NCBI RefSeq assembly: GCF_020171985.1 | Contig: NZ_JAIVAL010000004.1 | Location: forward strand, 124,001 to 188,000 | Origin: Halobacillus halophilus | GTDB lineage: Bacteria > Bacillota > Bacilli > Bacillales > Halobacillaceae | Direction of reading: 5' to 3' | DNA: 64,000 nucleotides | Shown here: one piece after another, positions 44,042 to 54,012 of the stretch | Position numbering within the stretch: position 1 is the stretch's first letter | Layout of the letters: every line of letters begins with the position of its first letter | The notes under the pieces: generated by a model | Databases searched by the model: none | Told to the model about the DNA's origin: nothing | Seen by the model: the letters and a program-made list of their open reading frames with translations, nothing else | Made by a program: the position numbers and the translations under genes

Positions 44042-45187
44042 TCAGTCTCTAATCAAATGGTTGCTGATCACGATGCGCTGGATTTCACTTGTTCCTTCGT
44101 AAATTTCGCAAACTTTGGCATCCCTGAAAAAGCGTTCCACAGCGTAATCCTCTGTGTATCCATATCCTCCGTACACCTGCACAGCTTCAATTGCTGATTT
44201 GACCGCCGTTTTAGATGCCATCAATTTAGCCATCGACACTTCTTTTCCGCATTTTACTCCTGCCGCTTGTAAAGAGGCCGCATGATAGACAAGAAGTTTA
44301 GAAGCCTCTACTTCTGTAGCCATATCAGCGAGCTTAAACGAAACTCCCTGGTGCTTGGCAATGGGGCGTCCAAACTGCTCGCGTTCCTTCGCGTAGGCGA
44401 CAGCGTGCTCATAAGCCGCTTCTGCAATACCCAGAGCTTGTGCAGCAATCCCAATTCTCCCCATATTTAAGTTTGATAAGGCGATTTTATAACCTTCTCC
44501 CTCTTCACCTAGAAGTTGTGAAACAGGAACTTTACATTGATCAAAATTTAACTCCACCGTGCTTGAACCATGCATTCCCATTTTCTTCTCTGCTCTACCA
44601 ATTGAAAATCCTGGCGTATCCCGTTCAATGATAAAAGCGCTTAATCCTTTTCCACTTGGAATATCAGGGTTCGTACGGGCAAATACAATAAATGTATCCG
44701 CATGCCCGCCATTTGTAATGAATACCTTCGATCCATTTAAAACATAATGATCTCCCTTGTTAACAGCACGCGTTCTAAGACTTCCAGCATCTGATCCTGC
44801 ACTTGGCTCGGTCAGGGCAAAAGCACCTAAGAACTCGCCGCTTGCAAGCTTCGGAATGTATTTATTTTTCTGCTCTTCGGTACCGAAATATAAAATCGGA
44901 TTTGTTCCCACAGACGTATGAACAGATAAAATGACGCCAAGAGTTGCACTTACCTTAGAGATCTCGTGGATCGCTATAATATAAGATATATAATCCATTT
45001 CCGCTCCGCCGTACTTCTCCGGAATAGGAATTCCCATTAAGCCAAGCTCCCCCATCTTCGGGATCAGCTCGGCAGGAAAACGATCTTCCTGCTCCATACG
45101 TTCAACCGCGGGCGCGACCTCTTTTTCAGCAAAATCACGGACCATCTTCCGCATCATCTCTTGTTCATCTGTAAACGTTAAATTCAT
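44042..45187 (-). CDS. acdA: Acyl-CoA dehydrogenase AcdA-like
   Basis: 381 residues from ATG 45187 ([20 protein letters not shown]), with AAGGAG 9 nt upstream. Contains [35 protein letters not shown] and the catalytic Glu in [17 protein letters not shown]. In B. subtilis acdA is adjacent to fadF (ywjF); here five operon genes continue beyond it. Electrons go via ETF to the membrane FadF system. Confidence 0.95.
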   Translation of the reverse strand: MNLTFTDEQEMMRKMVRDFAEKEVAPAVERMEQEDRFPAELIPKMGELGLMGIPIPEKYGGAEMDYISYIIAIHEISKVSATLGVILSVHTSVGTNPILYFGTEEQKNKYIPKLASGEFLGAFALTEPSAGSDAGSLRTRAVNKGDHYVLNGSKVFITNGGHADTFIVFARTNPDIPSGKGLSAFIIERDTPGFSIGRAEKKMGMHGSSTVELNFDQCKVPVSQLLGEEGEGYKIALSNLNMGRIGIAAQALGIAEAAYEHAVAYAKEREQFGRPIAKHQGVSFKLADMATEVEASKLLVYHAASLQAAGVKCGKEVSMAKLMASKTAVKSAIEAVQVYGGYGYTEDYAVERFFRDAKVCEIYEGTSEIQRIVISNHLIRD

Positions 45188-45208
45188 CGTCACCGTCTCC
45201 TTCACCTG

Positions 45209-46060
45209 TTATTCGTAGCTGTAAAAACCTCGACCCGATTTCTTTCCAAGCCAGCCTGCCTTCACATATTTCCGTAGCAGCGGACACGGCCGGTACTTGC
45301 TGTCTCCGAACCCTTCATGCAAGACTTCCATAATATACAGACATGTATCAAGACCGATAAAATCAGCCAAAGTCAAAGGACCCATTGGATGGTTCATACC
45401 AAGCTTCATCACTGTGTCCACATCTTCCGGAGATGCTACGCCTTCGTGAACGGTGTAAATCGCTTCATTAATCATAGGCATCAGGATGCGGTTAGAAACA
45501 AAACCAGGAAAATCTTCTACTTCAACGGGCGATTTATTTATTTTTTTCGTTAAATCTTCGATCGCTTGATAGGTTTCGTCACTGGTCTGGATGGCACGGA
45601 TGATTTCCACCAGCTTCATTACCGGTACTGGATTCATAAAGTGCATTCCAATAACCTGCGAAGGACGATTTGTTGATGCTGCAATCTCAGTAATGGGAAG
45701 CGAAGATGTATTCGACGCTAAGATGGCATGGTCAGGCATAATTTCATCCAGACTCTTGAATACTTTTGTTTTTATATCCATATTTTCAACCACGGCTTCG
45801 ACTACGAGATCACAGTCAGATGCTTCGTGCATATCTGTCGTGCCTGAAAGCCTTTCCATTGCCTCATTTTTATCTTCAGTCGACAACTTTCCTTTTTCCA
45901 CAGCTCGATCCAGCCTCTTTTTAATTCCATCCAGCCCATTATCTAAAGCGTCCTGATTTAAATCATTTAACTTTACCTGCAGGCCTGATTGAGCAAATAC
46001 CTGTGCAATACCTGCGCCCATTTGCCCTGCACCGATGACCATGATTTTGTTAATTGACAT
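45209..46060 (-). CDS. mmgB: 3-hydroxybutyryl-CoA dehydrogenase
   Basis: NAD-dependent oxidation of 3-hydroxyacyl-CoA to acetoacetyl-CoA. 283 residues; Rossmann motif [16 protein letters not shown] and catalytic His in [18 protein letters not shown]-terminal dimerisation domain with [28 protein letters not shown]. No enoyl-CoA hydratase is encoded nearby, so the hydration step must come from elsewhere. Confidence 0.96.
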   Translation of the reverse strand: MSINKIMVIGAGQMGAGIAQVFAQSGLQVKLNDLNQDALDNGLDGIKKRLDRAVEKGKLSTEDKNEAMERLSGTTDMHEASDCDLVVEAVVENMDIKTKVFKSLDEIMPDHAILASNTSSLPITEIAASTNRPSQVIGMHFMNPVPVMKLVEIIRAIQTSDETYQAIEDLTKKINKSPVEVEDFPGFVSNRILMPMINEAIYTVHEGVASPEDVDTVMKLGMNHPMGPLTLADFIGLDTCLYIMEVLHEGFGDSKYRPCPLLRKYVKAGWLGKKSGRGFYSYE

Positions 46061-46075
46061 TCCGCAGCTCCTCCT

Positions 46076-47263
46076 TTATCCCTTTGGCACTTCGATTAGT
46101 ACGGCATCGCCCTGGCCGCCGCCGGAACAAATAGCCGCAATTCCAAGGCCGCCTCCGCGGCGCTTCAATTCATAAGCAAGCGTAAGTAAAATTCGAGCTC
46201 CACTTGCACCGATCGGGTGCCCAAGCGCTACAGCTCCACCGTTCACATTTACTTTCTCAGGATCAAGGCCTGCGATTTTGCCGCTGGCTAAGGACACCGC
46301 TGCAAATGCTTCATTCACTTCGAATAAATCAATGTCTTCTATGGATTTTCCTGCTTTTTTCAATAGTTTATTAATGACCAGACCCGGGGTTTGCGGGAAG
46401 TCTTGAGCTTCCACGGCAATTTCATCATGAGCAAGGACAGTGGCCAGGGATTCCAACCCTAGTTCGTTTGCTTTTTCATCAGACATGAGCAGCATCGCAC
46501 ATGCTCCATCGTTGACACCCGGCGCATTACCAGCCGTAATCGTTCCATTTTGGTCGAACACAGGGCGCAGTTTAGATAGAGCTTCTACCGTTGTATTTTT
46601 TCGTGGTGCTTCGTCTGTGTCGACCACAATCGGGTCCCCTTTTCGCTGCGGCACTTCTACAGACACGATTTCCTCACTCATCGTTCCGTTTTCAATGGCC
46701 TGGGATGCGCGCTGATGACTGTTATACGACCACTCATCTTGCGCTTCACGTGTTAACTCGAATTCCTCAGCTGTACGGTTTCCGTAGTTACCCATATGCA
46801 CATTCTCGAATGAACAGGTGAGACCATCGTGTACCATCATATCTTTAACAGGAGCGTCCCCCATGCGTAATCCCCATCGTGCTTTTGGCATGAAATAAGG
46901 AGCATTACTCATGCTTTCCATTCCGCCCGCTACGATGACATCCTCTTCGCCTAAACGGATGAACTGATCAGCCATCGTTACACTCCGCATTCCAGAGGCG
47001 CACACCTTATTGACTGTCTCTGTTTTCACGTGCCATGGAATTCCCGCTTCACGCGCAGCCTGGCGGGATGGCAGTTGTCCCTGTCCTCCTTGTAAAACGC
47101 TTCCCATGATCACTTCATCTACGTCTTCACCCTTATATCCAGCACGCGTTAAAGCCTCTTTAATCACGATACCTCCAAGCTGAGAAGCGGTTAAAGGAGC
47201 AAGAGCGCCCCCGAATTTTCCAAATGGAGTACGAGCCCCTGAAACGATTACTGTTTTACGCAT
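46076..47263 (-). CDS. mmgA: Acetyl-CoA C-acetyltransferase (thiolase)
   Basis: Thiolysis of acetoacetyl-CoA. 395 residues from ATG 47263 ([19 protein letters not shown]), preceded by GGGAGG; the frame extension to 47323 runs through the operator region and is not coding. Nucleophilic Cys in [11 protein letters not shown], His in [11 protein letters not shown], second Cys in [13 protein letters not shown]. First gene of the mmgA-mmgB-acdA-acd-meaB-tetR-icmF operon, with cre and palindromic sites just upstream. Confidence 0.97.
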   Translation of the reverse strand: MRKTVIVSGARTPFGKFGGALAPLTASQLGGIVIKEALTRAGYKGEDVDEVIMGSVLQGGQGQLPSRQAAREAGIPWHVKTETVNKVCASGMRSVTMADQFIRLGEEDVIVAGGMESMSNAPYFMPKARWGLRMGDAPVKDMMVHDGLTCSFENVHMGNYGNRTAEEFELTREAQDEWSYNSHQRASQAIENGTMSEEIVSVEVPQRKGDPIVVDTDEAPRKNTTVEALSKLRPVFDQNGTITAGNAPGVNDGACAMLLMSDEKANELGLESLATVLAHDEIAVEAQDFPQTPGLVINKLLKKAGKSIEDIDLFEVNEAFAAVSLASGKIAGLDPEKVNVNGGAVALGHPIGASGARILLTLAYELKRRGGGLGIAAICSGGGQGDAVLIEVPKG

Positions 47264-47283
47264 TTTTAAATTCCTCCCCTTTG

Positions 47284-47297
47284 TGATAACGCTTTCA
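47284..47297 (-). promoter_or_regulatory. CcpA cre site upstream of mmgA
   Basis: Minus-strand TGAAAGCGTTATCA matches the cre consensus TGWAANCGNTNWCA at every position. It lies 20 bp upstream of the mmgA start codon, a roadblock position. Confidence 0.8.
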
Positions 47298-47306
47298 AAA
47301 TTGGCG

Positions 47307-47324
47307 ATTGAACGCTCGCTCAAT
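47307..47324. promoter_or_regulatory. TetR-type operator palindrome upstream of mmgA
   Basis: ATTGAACG-CT-CGCTCAAT, 7 of 8 positions paired. Candidate binding site for the operon's own TetR regulator. Confidence 0.6.
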
Positions 47325-47336
47325 TTGTCCTCATAA

Positions 47337-47368
47337 GGAAAGTGTACCTAAAATAGTGTACACTTTCC
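47337..47368. promoter_or_regulatory. Perfect 11-bp inverted repeat between fadF and mmgA
   Basis: Arms GGAAAGTGTAC and GTACACTTTCC separated by 10 AT-rich bases. No U-run, so more likely an operator or a processing hairpin than a terminator. Confidence 0.5.
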
Positions 47369-47416
47369 ACAATTTTCATAATTTTTTTCTGATATTTGAC
47401 CAGATCTTCCAACTAA

Positions 47417-49549
47417 TTACGCTGTCTTTTCCTCTGTTGATTCAAAAATGGATTTGGCCAGGATCTCTGCTATATCCATTGTACTCACTTCTTCTTCCAC
47501 TTCTTTAGCTTTAGTACCATCCGATAACATGGTGAGACAGAATGGACATCCACTTGAAATCATCGTTGGTTCCACTTCAAGAGCCTGTTCTGTACGAGCT
47601 ACGTTAACACGGTTCCCTGATTTCTCTTCCATCCACATCATGCCTCCGCCAGCTCCACAGCACATTCCATTGGATCGATTACGCTTCATTTCGACAACCT
47701 CTACGCCCGGAATCATTTCGAGTACTTCGCGAGGTGGTTGATATACTTCGTTGTAACGGCCCAAGTAACAGCTGTCGTGGTAGGTAATCTTTTCATTCAC
47801 TACACCTTCAGGCTTCAGGCGCCCTTCTTTCAACCATTCAGAAAGCATTTCCGTATGGTGATAAACTTCCGCTTCAAGACCAAAATCCGGATACTCATTC
47901 TTGAAAATGTTATAAGCATGGGGATCAATGGTAATAATTTTTTTCACATCATTCTTCTCAAATTCTTTCATATTTTTCTCAGCCAGTTCCTGGAATAGAA
48001 ACTCGTTACCCATGCGGCGTGCTGTATCACCGGAATTTTGCTCTTTATTACCGAGAATGGCAAATTTAATGCCGGCTTTATTCATAAGCTTAGCAAAAGC
48101 AACGGCGATTTTCTGACTCCGGTTATCGTAAGATCCCATTGAACTGACCCAAAAAAGATATTCGAATTCTTCTCCTGATTTCTTCAGTTCTTTTACTGTA
48201 GGGATATGAGCTTCTTCATCAAGGCTTCTCCAGTCTTCTCTTTCCTTCTTGGAAAGTCCCCACGGATTCCCCTGGCGTTCAATATTCATCATCGCTCTTT
48301 GACCATCAGGATCCATTTTTCCTTCTGTAAGAACAAGATAGCGGCGAAGGTCGATGATCTTATCTACGTGTTCATTCATAACCGGGCATGCATCTTCACA
48401 ATTACGACAAGTGGTGCAGGCCCATAACTCTTCCTCAGTAATGACATCGCCGATTAAGTTTTTATTATGAGCAGCTTCCACAGCAGCTGCCGCTTCATCT
48501 GTCCCCTTAGTGCGTGCCATCTGAGCCAATGTGTTTCCTTCCGTGCCTGAGAAGGCATAAGCAGGAACCCAGGGTGACTGCCCCGTAACAGCGGCACCTT
48601 TTTCAGTCAAATGATCTCTCATTTTAATAAGTAAATCCATTGGTGAGAGCATTTTACCTGATCCGGAAGCAGGACAGACATTGGTACAGCGTCCACACTC
48701 CACACAGGCATACAGATCAATCATCTGCAGTTGGTTCAATTCCTCAATTTTTCCAACACCAAAGGAAACATCCTCTTCGTCTGCTTCTTCATCCATTTCA
48801 AAATTAATAGGTTTCAGTTTACCTGGAGGATCTTCACGGCTTAAGAAAACGTTAACTGGTGCTGCCAGCAAGTGCGCATGCTTGGATTGCGGCACATACA
48901 CAAGGAAAGTAAGCAGAATGAGGAGGTGAATCCACCACATAATAAAGAATACAGTAGCAGCAGCTGCCGGAGGAAGCCAAGCGAAAGCGCTTGCAATAAC
49001 CGTCGCAACAGGTTCTGTCCAGGCCCCTTCATGGCCGTGCCAGATCATTCCCATACCATTACCTACAAGAACCGTGAACATCAATGTTCCAATAAAAATA
49101 AGTACAAGTCCTGCTTTAAAACTTCTCTTTAAACGGACGAGTTTTTCTATATAACGGCGGTAAAACGCCCAAATCACAGCTACAATAATCGTTAGCGTTA
49201 CAATTTCCTGAAAAAATGTAAATCCTGGATAAAACGGCCCAAGCGGTAAATGCGAGTCAGGAGCCAGTCCTTTCCAAATAAAATCAATGGCCCCAAACTG
49301 AACAAGTATAAAACCGTAGAACATCATAACGTGAATAGCTCCAGATTTCTTGTCCTTCAACAGTTTCTTTTGACCAAACACATAAATCCCAATCTTCTGC
49401 AGACGTCTTTTAATCTTACCATCAAACTCAAATTTCTTCCCCATCTTAATATAAGCGATACGTGTACGGACAACGCTTACAAATAAGTATAATCCATAAA
49501 TCGTAACGCCAAGGAACAAAATCCAGTTTGCAAGTAACAACGGATTCAT
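47417..49549 (-). CDS. fadF: Membrane iron-sulfur oxidoreductase FadF (ETF:quinone-type, heterodisulfide-reductase related)
   Basis: Passes electrons from acyl-CoA dehydrogenases/ETF to the quinone pool. 710 residues: about six N-terminal membrane helices (residues 5-235, NarI-like), two 4Fe-4S clusters CVECGRCTNVCPASGSG and CTTCRNCEDACPVMNEH, then two CCG domains (YHDSCYLGRYN with MCCGAGGG, and SSGCPFCL). RBS GAGGGGGAG precedes ATG 49549. Adjacent to the acyl-CoA operon with a FadR-type operator in its promoter. Equivalent to ywjF. Confidence 0.94.
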   Translation of the reverse strand: MNPLLLANWILFLGVTIYGLYLFVSVVRTRIAYIKMGKKFEFDGKIKRRLQKIGIYVFGQKKLLKDKKSGAIHVMMFYGFILVQFGAIDFIWKGLAPDSHLPLGPFYPGFTFFQEIVTLTIIVAVIWAFYRRYIEKLVRLKRSFKAGLVLIFIGTLMFTVLVGNGMGMIWHGHEGAWTEPVATVIASAFAWLPPAAAATVFFIMWWIHLLILLTFLVYVPQSKHAHLLAAPVNVFLSREDPPGKLKPINFEMDEEADEEDVSFGVGKIEELNQLQMIDLYACVECGRCTNVCPASGSGKMLSPMDLLIKMRDHLTEKGAAVTGQSPWVPAYAFSGTEGNTLAQMARTKGTDEAAAAVEAAHNKNLIGDVITEEELWACTTCRNCEDACPVMNEHVDKIIDLRRYLVLTEGKMDPDGQRAMMNIERQGNPWGLSKKEREDWRSLDEEAHIPTVKELKKSGEEFEYLFWVSSMGSYDNRSQKIAVAFAKLMNKAGIKFAILGNKEQNSGDTARRMGNEFLFQELAEKNMKEFEKNDVKKIITIDPHAYNIFKNEYPDFGLEAEVYHHTEMLSEWLKEGRLKPEGVVNEKITYHDSCYLGRYNEVYQPPREVLEMIPGVEVVEMKRNRSNGMCCGAGGGMMWMEEKSGNRVNVARTEQALEVEPTMISSGCPFCLTMLSDGTKAKEVEEEVSTMDIAEILAKSIFESTEEKTA

Positions 49550-49637
49550 TTGTTCTCCCCCTCTTGGTTGTTATCGCAGATGCGATTCTCCATTTTATCT
49601 GATCAGAAACTTAGAAATTTCTGAATCTTATAGCTTT

Positions 49638-49667
49638 ACTATAAATTATGAATGAGCATTCAGTCAA
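49638..49667 (-). promoter_or_regulatory. fadF promoter with embedded FadR-like operator
   Basis: Minus-strand TTGACT (49662-49667), 18-bp spacer, TATAGT (49638-49643). The spacer holds TGAATGCTCATTCA (49649-49662), a palindrome close to the B. subtilis FadR consensus TGAATGANTANTCATTCA. Confidence 0.72.
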
Positions 49668-49744
49668 CATGTTTTCATTTTTTTCCTATTGAAAAGAGAT
49701 CATATGGGAAGACTAAGTGGCAGATGGCATTGGGAGGTGGAATC

Positions 49745-50932
49745 ATGATAGTCGTAATCATACTAATTAGCATCACTACCTTTATTTTACTGTTAATTGC
49801 AGATTTTAAAATGGGACAAATATCCCACAATAAAACAGGAAATCCGATAAATATTGTAAAGACACACGGTCAATACGAACTTTTTTCTGAAGGATTAACG
49901 CTCTTTGAATCATTCTTTCAGGATATTACTGATGCTAAAGTAAGAGTCGACATCAGTTTTTTTATCATTGATCAGGATGAACTTGGCAGAAATTTTTTAG
50001 ACTTATTAAAGAAAAAGGCGCAGGAAGGAGTAGCCGTTCGTCTACTTGGTGATCGCCTGGGGTGTTATCAGATCAATAAACAGATAAGGAATGAACTTAA
50101 AGAAGCTGGAGTTCACTTTGCATTTGCTGAAAAACCTGGATTCCCATTGTTTTTCTATCATTTAAATCGGAGAAACCACCGAAAAATTACAGTGATTGAT
50201 GGAAAAGTCGCCTATATCGGAGGGTTTAATGTGGGGAGCAACTATACTGGCCATAACCCTAAATTTGGAGACTGGCGTGATTACCATTTGCGTTATACGG
50301 GGGAAGTTGTGGAGAAACTGCATGCAGTGTTCATAAAAGACTGGGAAGAATCAACTGGGGAGAAGTTAACTGTTATCAATACAAATCACTCTGAAGGAAA
50401 GAAAGTATGTGTGGTCGCCACAGATGGAATCGGTGTGACGGAGGAATTCAAGCGAATGATCCACTCTGCTTCAAAAGAAATTATCATTGGTACGCCTTAC
50501 TTCATTCCTACCCCTGAACTGCTTCAATCGTTAAAAAATGCTTTAAAAAACGGAATTGAACTACACATTCTGGTCCCTATGAAATCAGATCATCCGTTTG
50601 TTAAGGAAGCCGGGATCGTTTTTCTAAACGAGCTTTATCAAAGAGGAGCCCAAATTAAATTTTTTGATGCAGGATTTTACCATTCAAAAGTATTCATAGT
50701 GGATGGAGAATTTGCAGATATAGGTACTGCTAATTTTGACAGAAGAAGCTTCTTTTTAAATAAAGAAGTGAACACTTACGTCTATGACAAAACGTTTATC
50801 GCTGCCGTTCGTGAAGATTATTTTCAAGATATGAAAGATGCCATACTATTTGATGAAAGCTGGCTTAAAAATCGCTCTCTAAGCACAAAAATCAATGAAA
50901 AAATCGCAGCCACGCTGCGACCTTTACTTTGA
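49745..50932 (+). CDS. clsB: Cardiolipin synthase-like phospholipase D family protein (YwjE-like)
   Basis: Condenses phosphatidylglycerol to cardiolipin. 395 residues with one N-terminal membrane helix (MIVVIILISITTFILLLIAD) and two HKD motifs: NHRKITVIDGKVAYIGG and YHSKVFIVDGEFADIGTANFD. ATG 49745 is used because GGAGG is 7 nt upstream; the in-frame ATGs at 49652 and 49724 lie before that RBS. A TCGCAGC/GCTGCGA hairpin at 50904-50920 within the last codons may be its terminator. Divergent from fadF. Confidence 0.9.
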   Translation: MIVVIILISITTFILLLIADFKMGQISHNKTGNPINIVKTHGQYELFSEGLTLFESFFQDITDAKVRVDISFFIIDQDELGRNFLDLLKKKAQEGVAVRLLGDRLGCYQINKQIRNELKEAGVHFAFAEKPGFPLFFYHLNRRNHRKITVIDGKVAYIGGFNVGSNYTGHNPKFGDWRDYHLRYTGEVVEKLHAVFIKDWEESTGEKLTVINTNHSEGKKVCVVATDGIGVTEEFKRMIHSASKEIIIGTPYFIPTPELLQSLKNALKNGIELHILVPMKSDHPFVKEAGIVFLNELYQRGAQIKFFDAGFYHSKVFIVDGEFADIGTANFDRRSFFLNKEVNTYVYDKTFIAAVREDYFQDMKDAILFDESWLKNRSLSTKINEKIAATLRPLL

Positions 50933-50933
50933 T

Positions 50934-51113
50934 TTATTTAAAGATTTCCGTAAACACAGGTCCTATCCACATCATAACTTTAAAACCTAAGTATATACCG
51001 ACGATACCAGCTACTCCAGCCAGTGCCGGCGGGGCTGGGATCGGAAGTTTTAAAGCCGCGAACACAATGCCAACGACTAAACCAGTGACTAAAGCTAAAA
51101 TAATTTCTTTCAC
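50934..51113 (-). CDS. XapX domain-containing membrane protein (59 residues)
   Basis: Short gene: GTG 51113 with GGAGG 8 nt upstream encodes MKEIILALVTGLVVGIVFAA, then LKLPIPAPPALAGVAGIVG and a second helix to FTEIFK. Two helices joined by the conserved PIPAPPxLAGxxGI(V)G loop define the XapX family. The stop codon is 2 bp from the end of the convergent cardiolipin synthase gene. Function of XapX proteins is unknown. Confidence 0.88.
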   Translation of the reverse strand: MKEIILALVTGLVVGIVFAALKLPIPAPPALAGVAGIVGIYLGFKVMMWIGPVFTEIFK

Positions 51114-51227
51114 AAGTTCGTCCTCCTTTTCATCATCTATCCTTTACGCTTTCTTTCAATACCAAACTTTATTGTTCCTATTTTATCAATCAACCGGACA
51201 GCTTTATGCACTCATAAGGAATGCCAC

Positions 51228-51255
51228 AAAAAAAAGAGCGCCCTGCTCTTTTTTT
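51228..51255 (-). terminator. Intrinsic terminator of argS
   Basis: AAAAAGAGC/GCTCTTTTT stem with a GCCCT loop and TTTTTTTT tail on the minus strand. Confidence 0.88.
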
Positions 51256-51287
51256 ATGCGAAGACGCCCTTTAGTCATTTTATGAAC

Positions 51288-52955
51288 TTACATCTGTTCT
51301 GGTGCTGAAACGCCGATGATTTTCAGCGCATTGCTCAGCGTAATGCGAACAGCTTTCATTAGGGAAAGCCGTGAAGCTGTAAGTTCCGGATTTTCCTGAT
51401 CGAGTACTTTCTCCGCATTGTAGAAACTGTGAAGATTAGAGGCTAGATCAAAAGCATACTGAGTCACACGGTGAGGAGTTCTTTTTTCTGCAGCATCTGC
51501 GACCAGCTGCGGAAATTCACCAAGTCTTTTTAGTAGATCCTCTTCTTTTTCAGCTGTTAAAAGACTTCCGTTAAACGTACCATCCATTAATCCCTTTTCC
51601 TCTGCCTGTTTCAGCATCGTACATATGCGGGCATGAGCGTACTGCACATAATAAACTGGATTTTCATTAGATTCTGAGCGGGCGAGGTCCATATCAAAAT
51701 CCAAATGCGAGTCGCTGGAACGCATAGAGAAGAAATAACGCATCGCATCAATACCGACTTCTTCCATCAATTCACGTAGCGTAACTGCTTTTCCTGTACG
51801 CTTACTCATTTTTACCTTCTCGCCATTCTGGAAGAGATTGACCATTTGAATAATCTCTACTTCAAGTGTATCTTCATCATAGCCCAGGGCTTGAATAGCT
51901 GCTTTCATACGTGGAATATAGCCATGATGATCAGCACCCCAAATATTGATAAGTGTATCAAAGCCGCGGTCCAGTTTGTTTTTGTGATACGCGATATCCG
52001 GTGTCAGATAGGTGTACGTGCCATCATTTTTAATGAGTACGCGATCTTTATCATCGCTGAATTTTGTCGTCTCAAACCAGGTGGCTCCATCTTTTTCATA
52101 GACATAGTCTTTTTCTTTCAGAACCTGCAGTGCATTTTCAATCCGGTCGCCTTCATATAGCGAAGTTTCTGAGAACCATTCATCAAAAGGGACTCTGAAT
52201 TCTTCCAGATCCGTTTTAATCTTATTCAATTCATATTGTAAACCGTACTCACGGAAGAACTTCAAACGATCTTCTTCAGATTCCTCTGTCCATTTTTCTC
52301 CTGCTTCAGAAGCAAGCTTTTTCCCGAGTTCTACGATATCACGGCCGTGATATCCATCTTCCGGCATCTCCCAATCTTTCCCTAATGCCTGCATGTAACG
52401 TGCTTCTACAGAAAGAGCGAGATTAGCCATTTGGTTCCCGGCGTCGTTAATATAGTACTCTCTGGAAACATCGTAGCCTGCAGCATCCAGCACGTTGCAT
52501 AATGAGTCCCCTACTGCTGCTCCCCTTGCATGTCCAAGGTGCAAGGTTCCAGTCGGGTTAGCGGAGACAAATTCTACTTGAACCTTATGACCTTTTCCAC
52601 TCTCGCTGCGGCCATACTGACTGTCCGCTTCGAGAATGGAAGGAACCAGTTCAGTTAAGTACTGATTGTTCATATAGAAATTAATGAAGCCTGGGCCTGC
52701 AATTTCTATCTTTTCTATTGAGGCTTGTGATCGATCAAATTGTTCAACTAGCTCTGAAGCAATTGCACGAGGGTTCTTCTTTGCTATTCTGGCGAGCTGC
52801 ATCGCCATGTTTGTGGCATAATCGCCGTGAGCTTTATCCTTTGGCTGTTCTAATACAACCTCCGGCATTTCCCCTTCTCCGGCAAGCTCAGCTGAAAGCA
52901 CGGCGCGGACGATTTCCTTCTTCAGATTTTCTTCCATTTGTTCAACGATATTCAT
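51288..52955 (-). CDS. argS: Arginyl-tRNA synthetase
   Basis: Class I aminoacyl-tRNA synthetase, 555 residues. HIGH-type motif [22 protein letters not shown]-type loop [15 protein letters not shown]-terminal tRNA D-loop domain and C-terminal DALR anticodon-binding domain ending [16 protein letters not shown] 52955 overlaps the ywiB stop codon; GGAGGAG lies within the ywiB end, so the two are translationally coupled. Confidence 0.98.
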   Translation of the reverse strand: MNIVEQMEENLKKEIVRAVLSAELAGEGEMPEVVLEQPKDKAHGDYATNMAMQLARIAKKNPRAIASELVEQFDRSQASIEKIEIAGPGFINFYMNNQYLTELVPSILEADSQYGRSESGKGHKVQVEFVSANPTGTLHLGHARGAAVGDSLCNVLDAAGYDVSREYYINDAGNQMANLALSVEARYMQALGKDWEMPEDGYHGRDIVELGKKLASEAGEKWTEESEEDRLKFFREYGLQYELNKIKTDLEEFRVPFDEWFSETSLYEGDRIENALQVLKEKDYVYEKDGATWFETTKFSDDKDRVLIKNDGTYTYLTPDIAYHKNKLDRGFDTLINIWGADHHGYIPRMKAAIQALGYDEDTLEVEIIQMVNLFQNGEKVKMSKRTGKAVTLRELMEEVGIDAMRYFFSMRSSDSHLDFDMDLARSESNENPVYYVQYAHARICTMLKQAEEKGLMDGTFNGSLLTAEKEEDLLKRLGEFPQLVADAAEKRTPHRVTQYAFDLASNLHSFYNAEKVLDQENPELTASRLSLMKAVRITLSNALKIIGVSAPEQM

Positions 52956-53392
52956 GATCCACTCTCCTCCTCAAACGTCAATGTCAATCGATGATCCTGC
53001 GTTACTTCATGATTCAAAGTCATCTGATAATGAAGAAATAATCGGCCGCCCATTGCTTCATCAAGGGAACTGAACTCCATTTCTTCTGTATAAGTTTTCA
53101 TATGGAAATCACCATAAGTATGATGATATAAATTCTCTGTTTCTACTTCAGGCTGAAAAACCTGACGCATATCTATACCACCGCTTCGCTTTATACTGAC
53201 ATGCCCTGGCTTAACGGTGATCATCGTATTTACAGGATCCCCTTCATCAGGATGTTCTGTAAAAGTAATCACTTGAGTCTGGCCACGCGCAAAAAATTGA
53301 CCGGCTTCGTTTACTTCCATCGTCTCTTTGCGATCCGTGTCTCTGATTTCCGTAACGAGCTGCACCTGGATGTCCTTAGCATTACTTGTCAT
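52952..53392 (-). CDS. ywiB: DUF1934 family beta-barrel protein (YwiB)
   Basis: 146-residue soluble protein of alternating strands ([53 protein letters not shown]), consistent with the calycin-like DUF1934 barrel. RBS GGAGGGAGG upstream. Always next to argS in Bacillus; no known function. Overlaps argS by four bases. Confidence 0.9.
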   Translation of the reverse strand: MTSNAKDIQVQLVTEIRDTDRKETMEVNEAGQFFARGQTQVITFTEHPDEGDPVNTMITVKPGHVSIKRSGGIDMRQVFQPEVETENLYHHTYGDFHMKTYTEEMEFSSLDEAMGGRLFLHYQMTLNHEVTQDHRLTLTFEEESGS

Positions 53393-53488
53393 TTTTTCTT
53401 CGTCCTCCCTCCAAAGGGTTTACGTACACTATAACTTGTTTATTATAAGAATTCATTCACAAAAACGCAAGAGTAGCCCCTGGCTTCG

Positions 53489-53938
53489 TTACTCTTGAAC
53501 CAACGCGTCCACCTGATTTTGGATATCACTAATCTCCGTGATATGGGCCGGTACACTATAACTTGCGTATAACACGACAAGTGCTGCGACAATCAGCGCA
53601 AACCAGGGATAAGATAATTGTTTCTTAAATGGGCGGCGGTCTGGAACAAACAATAACAATAGAAATGGCAGCAACAGGCCAATAACAATGACATCCATCC
53701 TCCACTGCTGATTCTCCTCGGAGATGGATAACGAAAAGCTGATTGCTTGATCGATTCGATCTTCGATAGCAATTTCAGTGGTTTCTTTAGAAACTAGTCC
53801 TTTTTCAATTGTTAGTGTCTCATTACTAAGCGAATAACTATATCCTGAAGGGTTCCATTCCCCTATAAACGTTACAAGAATAAGACTCATCATGATAATG
53901 GCATACGTAAGCGTAATGCCTATAATCTTTTTATCCAA
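53489..53938 (-). CDS. Hypothetical three-helix membrane protein
   Basis: 149 residues from TTG 53938 (AAAGGAG 8 nt upstream; the ATG at 53959 would contain that RBS). Helix 1 at about 4-24, an extracytoplasmic 50-residue beta-rich segment (YSYSLSNETLTIEKGLVSKETTEIA), helices 2 and 3 at about 80-100 and 108-128, short C-tail. Family not recognised. Lies between speB and ywiB, separated by the speB terminator. Confidence 0.65.
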   Translation of the reverse strand: MDKKIIGITLTYAIIMMSLILVTFIGEWNPSGYSYSLSNETLTIEKGLVSKETTEIAIEDRIDQAISFSLSISEENQQWRMDVIVIGLLLPFLLLLFVPDRRPFKKQLSYPWFALIVAALVVLYASYSVPAHITEISDIQNQVDALVQE

Positions 53939-53970
53939 AAGAAGCGCTCCTTTATTCATCTCATATAGAA

Positions 53971-53997
53971 AAGCCCCTATGAAAAATCATAGCGGCT
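53971..53997 (-). terminator. Intrinsic terminator of speB
   Basis: AGCCGCTATGA/TCATAGGGGCT stem (one mismatch) followed by TTTTC on the minus strand, 15 bp after the speB stop. Confidence 0.75.
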
Positions 53998-54012
53998 GTT
54001 TCATTCTATCAT

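Noticed and set aside
50929-51285. Plus-strand 118-residue frame
   Set aside because: It is antisense to the XapX gene, which has the better RBS and a recognisable family motif.
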